This document shows positions 25,173 through 36,323 of a stretch of 64,000 nt of DNA, in pieces. The notes under the pieces are model-generated. The model saw only the letters and a program-made list of their open reading frames with translations. It had not been told where the DNA came from and did not search any database. This stretch comes from Pseudopithomyces maydicus. Taxonomy: Eukaryota; Ascomycota; Dothideomycetes; Pleosporales; Didymosphaeriaceae. The position numbers were made by a program, and so were the translations under genes. Each line of letters starts with the position of its first letter. Position 1 is the stretch's first letter. The stretch covers positions 2,666,001-2,730,000 of the forward strand of contig JANTUC010000002.1 of the NCBI GenBank assembly GCA_026873275.1, written 5' to 3'.

Positions 25173-28100
25173 TCGGCAAAATGATCATGCACGTGAGGCG
25201 CGAGTCATAGCCATGTGCAATATCGTCCCAAGGGGTTGCGCGCACCGCACTGCAATGTGGCCATCAGGAAACCTGACTACAGTACCTCTGTAGTCCAAAG
25301 TCGATAGATGATTGATGTGCTCAAACTGCAGACTTCTGAAACACCGAGTCGCTTCGGCCCGTTCATCGAGGGCGATCGAGCGAGTCAGAGCTTGCCGCTT
25401 ATCGTGCGGCGTAGGGCTGTTTCATTGTTTCGTGCTTTTTTCAACCTCAATATTCAGTACTTCGTATCTCCACGAGCCTCACTCGTGCATATGCGTCATA
25501 ACAGTGCATGTCAAGAACCGAGTAATGTACTCGACAGCACGGACTGGCATCGCTATTAATTTTAGCGACAGCTTTGTCGCCCTACGGCACGGATGGCAAC
25601 AACCAATCTACCATCATGGTGTGACGCTGTCACGTTTCGCTCCCTCCTTTTCCCCTCTTGTTGCACTTTATTTTTATTTTTTCTTCGAGGCCCAAGATTC
25701 CCCTCAATTCTCCCTAACCCACACACTAACTACCAGCGCCGCGGCTCACTCTGTTTCCTTGCGCAGCTCGTTCCATGCGGCTTGGCGAGAATAGCAAGGA
25801 CTTCTCGGTCTCAACTTCCGGTAGCTCGATTCGCGTAGATGCGACTATCCAAACACTGTAATCCGGCCATACCACCGCTTCGACACAATGAAGGCGCTTC
25901 ATGAATCCGCCACTCGTCGGCGACATCGCTGCGTCGTATTGACATGCCTCGGGTACGACGCCCCGCATCGCATACCAAAGTGGCCTCGGTCTCCTATTCC
26001 CTACCCTGACCATCTGTAGACCCGATTCGATGGTAACAAGGCCGGGAATATCTGCTAGGCTATCCGAAGCGCATTTCCAGGCCGACCGCACGTACTTGCT
26101 TAACGAGAACGCCGTCCAAGATCATTTAACGGTAAACTATGAATCTACTGTATGTAGTACAGTACCGTCTAGGTCCAGCATATCCATGCTGTTCAATCGG
26201 TAAGATCGCCAAGAGAAGATCAGCAGGAGAAGAGACACTCGTACGGCGATTCCCGGTTATACGTAATGGACAAGAGCATACAGCCTCGCGCAATTTGGGG
26301 CTCACACACTCGTAGAAACGTGTTTACGCAAACCCGAAGTCCGGGTAACAACACATGCCAGCTGGCCAGTGTGCTGACGGGGGTGTGCATCCTCCCAACT
26401 GCCCCATTTGATGTCGTAATTTGGCGATCCTTCCAAACCAACAACTTCTAACTCTGCAAAAGGAAACCCGTGCTGTCCTGAACGTACAACCGACCCGGTT
26501 GATCTGCATTAAATCTACCAATGTGTCCCGCGACAGCGGCTCGCGGGTTGGCAAATACGCTGTGCCGTTCGCGCGCATAAAGCGATAAGAGTTGCCCAGA
26601 GAGGAAATCGCTGGCTGGTCACTTGCGTTCGCGTCGGCGGTTTGGCATCACCAGCGGGCAATCCATGTCCGGTTAGAGATTATTCCGTGTGGGTTCAGCA
26701 TCGTTTACCGTACAGCAGGACACCTAAAGGTAAGGAGCACCTTGAAGGAAGGAACAGCATCGGGCCTTGCGATGACGGTCCGGGCCTTGAACGAATCCAT
26801 CCATCCTCCGACCCGTTTTTTCATCTCCAAATCTTGAGCGTAAGAACCCTGCTCCACCTCGTTTAACATGGCTCGAATGGAGCTAGACCGCCGGACGTAT
26901 CCGTCTCCACACTGCAATTAATTTCTACCTACATATGTATGGCACAGTATTTCGCGTGCGTGGAGAACGAACGGTTCCGTCTTGCCGTCCTGCCGAAAGC
27001 ACATCTAGCACTACGGATCCAAAGTTTAAAAAATACCCGTTGTAGCAGGAGCCCCACCTGACCGCAGGAGGAAGAGGGATTCCTCCGAAAAAGTCTTCCA
27101 ATGGTGCTTGCCTGAGCGGTGTAACTCGCACGCCTCGCAGCGATTTCCAAGGCAGTGACATGAGCGTCATTCCAGTGTTATTATTAACTGATGCACTCAT
27201 TTCTGCAGCGCTCGAACTTTTGCAGGGCTTATACTTCTGCAAGGCGAGCCTTACTCATCACGCTGAGATCGTTATGCGGGGATATTTCTATCCGACGACT
27301 ATGTAAACGTGACCAAATATTTGTGGATTTCGTCTTTTTGTTGTGTTCTAGACCTTGTTTGTGGGTTTAATGGTAGTCGGCATCTCGCTATACCGGGTTT
27401 CAGACTGCCTAAAAGTGATACGCCTACACGGATCTGATGAAACAATTGAGTGGATGTCACTAAAGCTCCGCTATACACAGACCAAGATCTACGTGTGTTT
27501 GCTCTTACCAGGTAAACACATTGCTTGGTGCAAATCATGGCACGAATCAATGTTGGTGTGACGGTAAGCTGACCTCGGGACTACTTGAAGAAGGAGTCTA
27601 GTTCCTGATCTGTGCTTTGAGAGAGAGCATGTGAACTTCTGTAGTCAATCATCTCCTCTCTGTCTGTATCCCAGAGTAACAATAAAAAAATTTAGACCTT
27701 CAATTTCCTCATTACGCTCTCGGAGGTGCCGTAGAGATCTGAACCAATAGCTTCCGTCACACAATAGCCCACCGTTCAGCTGGAGTCATCATCATTCAGC
27801 TTGTAACAATGATTATCAGACCACACCAGCTCTCAATATCACAGCGTCGCCACCCCTGTATCACACCCCAATCACCCCTCTCCATGATCTCGCGTCCTAC
27901 TACCCAAGAATAACAACAACAGTAAAGCCCAAAGCTCAGAGCCCAAAACTCGTCTCCCCCTTCCCCAGCTCATGTCATCATGTCACCATGTCACCATGAA
28001 GCACCAGGCCTCCAGTACCCACGTTTCACGCATCCCGCATGTATGCATGTAGATATGTACGAATGCGCCGCACGCCCCGCGTCGTGTGCCTGAGCCTCAA

Positions 28101-28821
28101 ATAGCTAGGCACTCAGGCACTCAGGCAGGCAGACTAAGATACACGACACGACACGACCCCTAACTAAGCTGACGCGCTCGCTCCAATCGGTCAGGCGAAC
28201 GCCATCCCGTACGCCATCCGCTCTGCTACATAGCGCTCACGTAGATTGCTAGATTCCAAGGTTGTGCAACGGTGAGATGGACGTCATCCGGCAGATCTAT
28301 CTGTGATTGCCGAAAAGAAGAGGCGGGATTCCCCGGGTGGTGGGACGATGGTGGTCAGATCAGATTGGGGGTGAGTGAGGAGGGAAGGAAGGGAAGGATG
28401 CAGGGGTGCGGGGGTGGAAGGAGGGGGCTGATTGGGTTGCGCAGCTTACCTACATATGTACAGTACATGCACATACATATTTGCGACTTGGGGCTTTTGC
28501 GTGTATGGTGGCTTTTGTGGTATTACTTTCGCGAATAGTGGGGGGTTAATTTTATCTTTTTTTCCACTTTTTGTTTTTTCCGTTTGTGGGGTTTGTTATT
28601 TTCGTGGGGCGTCTTGGTGGATGCAATATTGGTGTTGGTTAAGACTGGGGCTGGGTGGTGGGGGGACTTTGAAAGTGTTTTTCATGGTACGTGAAATGAT
28701 AGGTTGCTATGAATAGGTATGGCTCTTGGCTATGTTGAGGGTTTTCTCGATCATTGGGTATTTGGGACTCTTGGGTGTGATTCTATCGTATTACGGGAGA
28801 GCTAGTTGGTCAAGAACAGCT

Positions 28822-28859
28822 GCCATTATTATATTGATGTCTTGTTCCAATATAATGGC
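28822..28859. repeat. Small imperfect inverted repeat
   Basis: GCCATTATTATATTG is mirrored 11 bases later by CAATATAATGGC. The arms pair over 12 bp with a 3-base bulge. It lies in AT-rich intergenic DNA. Confidence 0.5.
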
Positions 28860-30145
28860 GGATAATTAATAAGTATGTCTACTCACGTAAAAATCTCGCT
28901 AGGAAATACTTGAATCACCATTGTCATAGTGTAGATACAAATTAGTTAAGACAAATAGATTATGTGTTGTCTTGAGTCAGTGTGTTGCCTTAGCAGACCG
29001 TGTCTACCACTTGGTCACTACTTTCCAGGTATGAACGCGGATGGTGATATGAGAATGAGGCGATGGGTCTTTTGTTGCAGCAGTACATTAAACAAATGAC
29101 ACAACACACATTTCCCCTCCCAGTCCATAATAGTGTGATACAATAAGAGGCCATCATACCAGTGTTATAATTGCATATAATCACTCAGTCTTCATATATA
29201 TAATGATGAAGATAAACTATGTTCTCAACGATTATATTGACACTGATTTTTTTAATTCTCTCCCAAAAAGAAACAATTGTACGGTTATTCAAGACGTATA
29301 ATCTAACTTTAGAGTAATAAAAGCTGTAGCGTTATCAAATCACATATGAAACATACCGTGCTGTCATTGATCTGCTTTGGTGAGCAGTGAGTAGATGAAA
29401 GCAAGTTGGAACAGGTGATTTTGTACGTAAAATAGCCAGCATGTCGCTTTTCTAGATGGTCAGTTACTTTGAATTTAGCGTTGAGATATTAGAGCAAAAT
29501 CCACCTCGGCAGCAGAAAAGTATAACAGTATGATTTTAAATTTCTGAAAGCGAATCATCGGACTACCCCCTCACTTATATAAATATCTATCATTAACATC
29601 TGCCTCGAATTTAAGATCCGTCACATTTTCGTCATCCTTTTCGTATAAATCAGAATCCATATCGCGATTGTGCTCTTCCACCTTATGTACAGCCTCGTCT
29701 GCATTGCCGCAAACTGGCGAAGCGTTCTAAAACTTGATATCGCAGTGATTTCTCTCACACGTCGTCGCTGTCGTCGCTGTCGTCGGTCCGGCACACATCT
29801 GAATACTGGTCAGACTTGTGCCACTCATCCTTGCTGTCGTTATTATCGTTGTTGTTCATGATGTTGTTTAGCTACTGACACAGTATCAGACCGTCCTTGC
29901 AAATTCGATGGCGTAATTTATATCATGGTAGCCTCTCATACACCAGTAAGCGTAGTTCCGTCGGGAGATCGAGGGACGGAAAGGGCTTCTTATCTATGAT
30001 TTGGGTATTTGCGGTGTCGAGACAGCACTGATAAAATGATCGTGTATAGCTGAGTTGGACAGGCAAACTTCCACGTCGCTCTTGTTGTTATCGAGTTGTG
30101 ATATATCCAGTCTCTGCTGCGAGTTTTAGGTCACAGGTCAGTTGG

Positions 30146-30240
30146 GTAGGCTCCTTTTGACTTGGCGCGGATGATATCATTTTGTAAAATACAATGGAAA
30201 GCGAAATGTCATCATCCGCGCCAAGTCAAAAGGAGCCTAC
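30146..30240. repeat. 95-bp foldback element with perfect 30-bp inverted arms
   Basis: The left arm 30146-30175 (starting GTAGGCTCCTTTTGACTTGG) is the exact reverse complement of 30211-30240. Inside the arms, after a 2-bp mismatch, a further 8 positions (30178-30185 with 30201-30208) pair when G-U pairs are counted, leaving a loop of about 15 nt. A TA dinucleotide sits at each outer edge (30147-30148 and 30238-30239), as would a TA target duplication of a mariner-like MITE. It ends 56 bp from the RPF1 stop codon. It may be a foldback MITE or a hairpin RNA source; the sequence alone does not decide. Confidence 0.85.
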
Positions 30241-30295
30241 AGGTTGAATGAACAACGAAGGTGAGACACTTGATAATTCCAATTGCGACAATAAA

Positions 30296-31683
30296 CTACA
30301 TAGCGAAACGCGTCCTCTCCTTCTCCGAGTGAGCCTTCCATTGCCATTCTTGCCCGCTCCTGTGCTGGATGCCCCTATCGATCCTCCTCAGCTTCAAGGT
30401 ACAGCGAGGCCCAATCTCTTGCATTCCCACACGAATGTCCTCTACTCCTTTCACAGGCTTGTTATCCGCATCCATGATACTCTTCTCACTTGCTCTCTTG
30501 TCGCGGAAAATGTAACGATGTCGTCGCAGGAAGATGTAATCTCGCTGATTGTGCAAGGTCACGGCGGTCCTTCCTTGAAACTCGGGCTGGGCTGGGAACA
30601 TGCCCTTGAACAAATGGGCCGTCAACATACCGAGAGGGGTTCTGAAGTGGTTGAGGATGAGTTCAGGGTAGAAGCCTTGATCCTTTCCGTGTCCCGGAAG
30701 CTTCTTTCCCTCTACCCAATTTGAGACGGAAAAGTGGAAATGTGGACCGGCAGGAAGGAGTACGATGTCCAGACCGTCCGGTTTCTTCTCGTGGTGGGCT
30801 TCCATCAGGATGACCAGGGCTGTGTAGTCACGGTTGCTGGCGTATTGGGCGATTTCACGAACGCTGTACTTGTGGGCGTGGGCGTGGGCAGTGCGGCGAA
30901 TGTAGTCACTGTTAGGAAACAGTGTAGTAAGGATCCTGGCCTCCTTGTGCAGGGTGCTGTTGATGGAGGTGGTGACGAGAACCTTTGGTATTTCCTTCTG
31001 GTCAAAGACGGCGGGGAATTTGTTCTTTAGGAATTCAGGAGATATGTCAAGGTTGGTGGCGGCGGTGGTAGCGGCTGAGGGGGTAGGGCTTGCGGCGCGT
31101 TTGGATGGCTGTTTTCGCTTCGACTTGGAAGGCGCAGAGTCGGAGTCTGAAAAGTCGTCTTCGTCCTCGTCTTCTGAACCAGAGTCCAGCATGCTGTCGG
31201 CCTCATCTTCGGACTCGTCTTCGTCGTCTTCATCGCCCTCGTCCTCTGCGTCGCGCTTCTTGAGTTTTTCCAGCAGTCCTTCCTCGCCGTCCTCGCCGCC
31301 AGCTTCGCCCCGCTCGGCAGCCTCTTCTTCCAGCTTGCGCTTTTTCGCCAACCTCTCGACGTCGATGGCCCAGCCGAGGGCGTCGTCCTCGTCGCCTACA
31401 TTCTCGTTGTCCCAGACTCGCTTGCCGTCGATGGTCTGGGGAACGTTGCGGGCCTGGCGCTCTTCTCGTAGCGCTGGGTTCTTGGCCTCCTCCCGCTTCC
31501 GCTTGAAGCGCTCGTCTCGCTTCTGGCTTTCCTTGGCTGGTGTCTCTGTGTCAGACAGGGTCAATCCAAAGGCTGTCGCGTGGGCGTACCTTTCTTGATG
31601 TTGAGGTAGTTCTGCTGGCGACGCAGCTTGTTTTTCGGCTTGAAGCCGCCCATGGGCGCTTCCGAGTTCTTGGAGAAGACCAT
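30296..31683 (-). CDS. RPF1: Ribosome production factor 1, Brix-domain protein
   Basis: Nucleolar 60S assembly factor of 447 residues. Exons 31683-31590 and 31545-30296 join in frame. The start MVFSKNSEAPMGGFKPKNKL is placed upstream of the large ORF because its exon splices precisely into ETPAKESQKRDERFK. The N-terminal third is charged: a Lys/Arg-rich start, then a long Glu/Asp/Ser acidic stretch (about residues 110-190). The Brix domain follows from about 205 to 430: PKVLVTTSINSTLHKEARIL, the ALVILMEAHHEKKPDGL strand region, GPHFHFSVSNW, and the C-terminal LKLRRIDRGIQ. In yeast Rpf1 is needed for 27S pre-rRNA processing. The gene is divergent from GRS1 with a short shared promoter, pairing two translation-related genes. 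Confidence 0.95.
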
Positions 31684-31936
31684 GGCGCGGTCGGGCTCGA
31701 GGATGGGGGTGTCTCGTGGTGGTGTTGATTGTCGTGCTGCGCGCCCGAACTTTTTTGCGGGGACTCGGTGGCGGTCTGTCTTTTTCCGAGCTTGAGGCTT
31801 GGCATCAGGCGTGGTCAGGGCTGGGGGATGGCAGGAGGCTCAGCGAGTGCTTCCAGCATCCGCGTGTATTATATTTTGTATCATTATTTCATTTCGTCGC
31901 TGTCTCTCCTTCCTTGCACAGGAGGAGTCTGCATGC
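31684..31936. promoter_or_regulatory. Bidirectional promoter RPF1/GRS1
   Basis: Only 253 bp separate the RPF1 start from the upstream GRS1 ATG (430 bp to the downstream ATG). Transcription start choice here would decide which GRS1 isoform is made. Confidence 0.55.
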
Positions 31937-34327
31937 ATGCGCCCGCTCTCGAAAGCGTTGCGCGCCAATTGCTGGTCTGGTCTGCGGGCGCCATATTTTA
32001 ATACTTGCCTGCATGCCCCACCTTCGATTGGTATTCGCCGGAGCTTCACCACCACCCCGCCTCAGCACCGATTTCAAGTCCCCCAGCGGAAGCAGCAAAA
32101 GCAGCAGCCCGTCGACATGGCGCCCGAAATGACGACGCTCAAAGGCAAGCCCTTCGACAGGGCTTCGCTCGAGTCACTGATGCGAGCAAGTCGACCCGCC
32201 GCCCGCCTGCCCGTCCGCAGAGTCACACACTGACCGTCTGCAGCGCCGCATGTTCTACACGCCCTCGTTCGACATCTACGGCGGCGTCTCTGGCCTCTAC
32301 GACTACGGCCCACCTGGCAGTGCCCTCACCAACAACATCATCGATGTCTGGAGGAAGCACTTCGTCCTGCGCGAGAACATGTTGGAAGGTGAACCAGCCG
32401 CCCACGCGACCATGCGACCGCCCCCGCTGACAAGACCCAGTCGACTGCACCATGTTGACCCCCCACGAGGTCCTCAAGACCTCCGGCCACGTCGACAAGT
32501 TCGCCGACTGGATGTGCAAGGACCCCAAGAACGGCGAGATCTTCCGCGCCGACCACCTCGTCGAAGCCGTGCTCGAGGCCCGTCTCAAGGGCGACAAGGA
32601 GGCCCGCGGTGAGAAGGTCGAGGTGGAGGAGGAGGACCCTAAGAAGAAGAAGAAGAAGGTCAAGAACATCACCGCCGTCAAGCTCGAGGATGCCGTCGTG
32701 CAGGAGTACCAGGAGGTCCTCAACAAGATCGACAACTACAACGGCGAGGAGCTCGGCCTCCTCATGAAGAAGTACGACATCCGCAACCCCGCCAACAACA
32801 ACGAGTTGACCCCGCCCGTCGCTTTCAACCTCATGTTCCAGACCTCCATCGGCCCCTCCTCCAACCTGCCTGGCTACCTCCGCCCCGAAACCGCACAGGG
32901 CCAGTTCCTGAACTTCGCGAAGCTCCTCGAGTTCAACCAGCAGCAGATGCCCTTCGCCTCTGCCTCCATCGGCAAGTCTTTCCGTAACGAGATCTCCCCC
33001 GCCAGGGTCTGTTGCGCGTGCGAGAGTTCCTCATGGCCGAGATCGAACATTTCGTAGATCCCGAGGGCGGCAAGAAGCACCCCCACTTCAACGAGGTCAA
33101 GGACGTCAAGCTTGAGCTGCTCAACCGCGAGGTGCAGCTGGCAGGCAAGGCTACCGTGGACACCACGACAATTGGCGAGGCCGTCGCGACTGGCTTGGTC
33201 GACAACGAGACCCTCGGTTACTTCCTTGCGCGCATCCAGCTCTTCCTCCTCCAGATTGGTATCGACCCCAAGAAGATCCGTTTCAGGCAACATATGGCCA
33301 ATGAGATGGCTCACTATGCAGCTGACTGTTGGGACGCTGAGCTGCTGACCTCTTTCGGCTGGATCGAGTGCGTGGGCTGTGCCGACCGTAGCGCATACGA
33401 TCTGTCTGTTCACATGAAGAAGACCGGCGCTCCCCTTGTTGTGCGGGAACCCCGTAAGGAGCCCCTCAAGATCGAGGAGTGGCAGTGCGACTTGGACAAG
33501 AAGAAGTTCGGCCCCAAGTTCAAGAAGGACGGCAAGACTGTCGAAGCTGCCATCGAAGCTCTCTCGCAGGACCTCCGTGAGAAGCTGTCGTTGGATTTGG
33601 AGAAGGAGGGCAAGATTGTCATCGACGTTCCTGGCGTTGGCGACGGCAAGGTCGAGGTGCCCAAGGAGCTGATCACCATTGAGAAGCGGACACGCGTGGA
33701 GAACGTGAGGGAATACACCCCCAACGTCATCGAGCCGTCGTTCGGTATCGGTAGAATTTTCTACGTAAGCTTAACCCCTAACCCCTGAGACGTCGTTCCG
33801 TTCGAATCTTTTACTGACGTATCGTACAGGCTCTTTGCGAGCACTCTTACTGGACTCGTGAGCAGGACGAAGCACGTGGTGTGCTGTCGTTCCCCCCCAC
33901 AGTTGCCCCTACCAAGGTCCTCATCGTGCCATTGAGCTCGCACGGTGACTTCAAGCCCTTCGTCCGCCAGCTGAGCAACAAGCTCCAGGACATTGGCGTC
34001 TCCAGCAGAGTAGATGATTCCGGTGCATCCATTGGCAAGCGATACTCGCGCAACGACGAGCTCGGTACACCATTGGGTATCACCATCGATGTAAGTTTAC
34101 ATAAATTTCTCAAGCCTAACGGCATTTGCTGTACTCGCGCTGACACAGAATAGTTCCAATCCGTCAAGGACAACACATTCACACTGCGCGACCGTGACTC
34201 GACAGAACAGGTCCGCGCCAGCCTGGATGACATCTGCTCCGCCATCTCCAGCCTTGTCAGCGGCAAGGAGAAGTGGGCCGATGTGTCCGCACGGCTGCCC
34301 AAGTTCGAGGGCCAGGATGTGGATTAG
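31937..34327 (+). CDS. GRS1: Glycyl-tRNA synthetase, cytosolic/mitochondrial, apparent one-base deletion at 32996-33000
   Basis: Class II synthetase that charges tRNA-Gly. Cytosolic start at 32114 (MAPEMTTLKGKPFDRASLES); an in-frame ATG at 31937 adds 59 residues of mitochondrial-type presequence (Arg-rich, with RRSFTTTP). Segments: (31937)32114-32185, 32244-32388, 32441-33764 (frame break inside), 33830-34090 and 34154-34327, giving 658 residues from 32114 if one base is added. The first intron uses a GC donor (GCAAGT...CTGCAG). Motifs: MFYTPSFDIYGGVSGLYDYG, motif 2 around SFRNEISP...GLLRVREF (broken by the missing C), LTSFGWIECVGCADRSAYDL, motif 3 VIEPSFGIGRIF, and the anticodon-binding domain from VLIVPLSSHGDFKPF. 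Length agrees with yeast Grs1. The break falls in an invariant motif of an essential enzyme, so a sequence error is likely. Confidence 0.95.
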
Positions 34328-34869
34328 AAGACCCTTCTCTCACTCTCCTGCTTGCTCATAGCAGCGCTACTTATGATCATGCTTGCTTTCGCAGCCATGC
34401 TGGACATGTCGTATAGACAGACATGAATGCCAGGACGGGGACAAGCGGTGTGCAAGGAGATTACATTGTACGAGATTTACCTTTCAGACAGCACCAGCTA
34501 TCTTCCAAAAGAGAAATGAAAAAATAAATACATCCCCAAGACAATCGTTGAAGATCATGATTTGTGAGTGAATCAGGAGCGCAGCACCGCTATGTATCAA
34601 GATTGAAGACGTGGATCTGCATCTCTACCATCGACTACACGATGAACCTCGTCCTTCCTTTCATTTATAAAGCATATTAACGCAACTACCGAATATCAAA
34701 TATTAATGTAAAAGTATATGCAGCCTGTACAATGCAGAGTAAAAGGCCGCCCAACCCCAGCCCGCCCCATTCTGTCTCATGCTGCGCGCGGTCAGTCGAC
34801 CAAATACACGTCGATGTGAGTCCCGACCTAGACCGTTAAACAAGCTGCTGCCCACTACCCACCGCCCCA
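34328..34869. other. Intergenic, convergent 3' ends of GRS1 and the methyltransferase
   Basis: This 542-bp interval between two stop codons holds presumed 3' UTRs. AT-rich patches occur near 34,500-34,720. Nothing else was recognised. Confidence 0.5.
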
Positions 34870-36323
34870 TCAACTATCTCTACTTCTTCTGCCCTTCCAT
34901 TCATATGGCTTCCGCCCAACAATCCACTTGTAGCTCGCACACCACCCCTCTCTTATGTTCCCGAATCTATCCGTCCCGTTAGCCCAGTCCATAACCTCGC
35001 CCTTTGCAATCTCAACCATGCTTTGCACCTCCTCTCTCGTCCAATGGTCCTTCGTCGCATCGCCCCACATGGTCAAGTACCGCAGCAGCATACTCTCTAA
35101 CATCTCCATGATGCACACAAGATGCAACTTCCCAATCGTCCGCTGCTCCTCGTCCTCAGGCCACTGCCCAATCGGCACATTGACGTACGTCTGCTTGATG
35201 TTGGTGAAGCCCGCGTCCTCCAGGTACGTGGGGTGCATGTAGAAGGTTCCGACGGGGCGGCCCGACTTGAAGGCTGCCTGCATGACGCCGAGGTAGAGTT
35301 TGGCAAGGGTCGGGAAGGGGAATTGGTCCACGCCTGCCTCGATGTTAGGGAGTGACATGTCGAAATCAACGACCTCGATCCAGCCGCCTGGGTTCAGGTT
35401 CTTGTAGATCTCGTCGTATACACCTTCCCAGTAGGCGAAAACGCCCTTCATGCCGCGCATGTAGATCAGGTCGAATGGCTCGCTGAAATGCCAACCGGGC
35501 TGTGCCTCTGCCTCCAGCATGTAGCTGTCATATGCTGACTCGGATGGTGTGTGCGGCTGTGAGGAATCACTCGGTGAGACGGGGCCTTTCCCCTTCACTT
35601 TCACGTTGGAGAGGGGCTCGCGATTTGCGTAGTCGTGTGTGATGTCGTAACGTTTGAGGCGCTGGGTGAGGTCGTCAAAGTCGTCTTCCACGCCCCACAC
35701 ATCCAGGTCGTCGATCTCCCAATTTACACTGGTAGCTCCTATTGCTTCTTCTGTAGTTTCGACATCCCAGACTGCCATGTCAACGCCGACGACTTCGGTA
35801 TGGGGATACTGTCGGGCCATTGCGACGGCCCAATGTCCTGGCCCTGTTCCCAGGTCGAGTACTCGTCTTGTTTCGTGTGTAATAGGCGTTGTTGTGAGCT
35901 TACCCTTCAATGCGGATGAATAAATGCGGTGGTGGATGGCAAGTCGATCATTTTCTGCCTGATCGCACGGCATGTAGTAACTATCATTCCCGTATTCCCG
36001 TCCATTTTCGTAAACAAATTCCACGTCATCTGACTGTAGAGTGCGAGTGGATCGCCTGTGTTCGACACAATGTCAGCAATGCGTCGCGAAGTCGCTGCAC
36101 GTTAAAATACAGAAGAAGCAAAAACCGAAATCAAGAACTGGGGAACGGCCTAAAAAGTTCGATATAGGGAAAATAGGTGTAAGAAATTCGAAATAAGGAA
36201 AAATGGGGTGTCTTACAGAGACTCTAACGATGTGGAACTGTCGGAATCCGTTCTTGGGCGCTTGGGCGGTAGGTCTGTGTGATGTGTCGCCAAATTTCCG
36301 GGTTGTGGCGGTTCCTCCTCCAT
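34870..36323 (-). CDS. LaeA-like SAM-dependent methyltransferase
   Basis: Methyltransferase of 430 residues with the LaeA/Methyltransf_23 fold. Exon 1 36323-36217 and exon 2 36055-34870 are separated by a 161-nt GT-AG intron. The join gives SLESLRSTRTLQSDDVEFVY, which reads directly into the conserved ENGREYGNDSYYMPCD entry of this family, so the upstream exon is well supported. SAM motif I is VLDLGTGPGHWAVAMA and the acidic partner is VVGVDMAVWD. A Ser/Pro-rich insertion (about residues 200-225) interrupts the domain before PFDLIYMRGMKGVFAYW and NLNPGGWIEVVDFD. LaeA itself is a nuclear regulator of secondary metabolism; many fungal paralogues exist and this one is not shown to be the orthologue. 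Confidence 0.9.

Larger units (their letters stand above)
21548..30295. other. Gene desert, 8.7 kb
   Basis: No frame in this interval shows a known domain, and no set of frames splices into a convincing protein. The first 3 kb are GC-rich and probably include the promoter and leader of the CRIB gene. From about 28.7 to 29.9 kb the DNA is AT-rich. The interval holds several short tandem repeats and an inverted repeat, listed separately. Long non-coding transcripts or lineage-specific genes cannot be excluded. Confidence 0.5.

Noticed and set aside
30945..31598. Ser-rich 217-codon plus-strand ORF opposite RPF1
   Set aside because: The Ser run is the reverse reading of RPF1 Asp/Glu codons.
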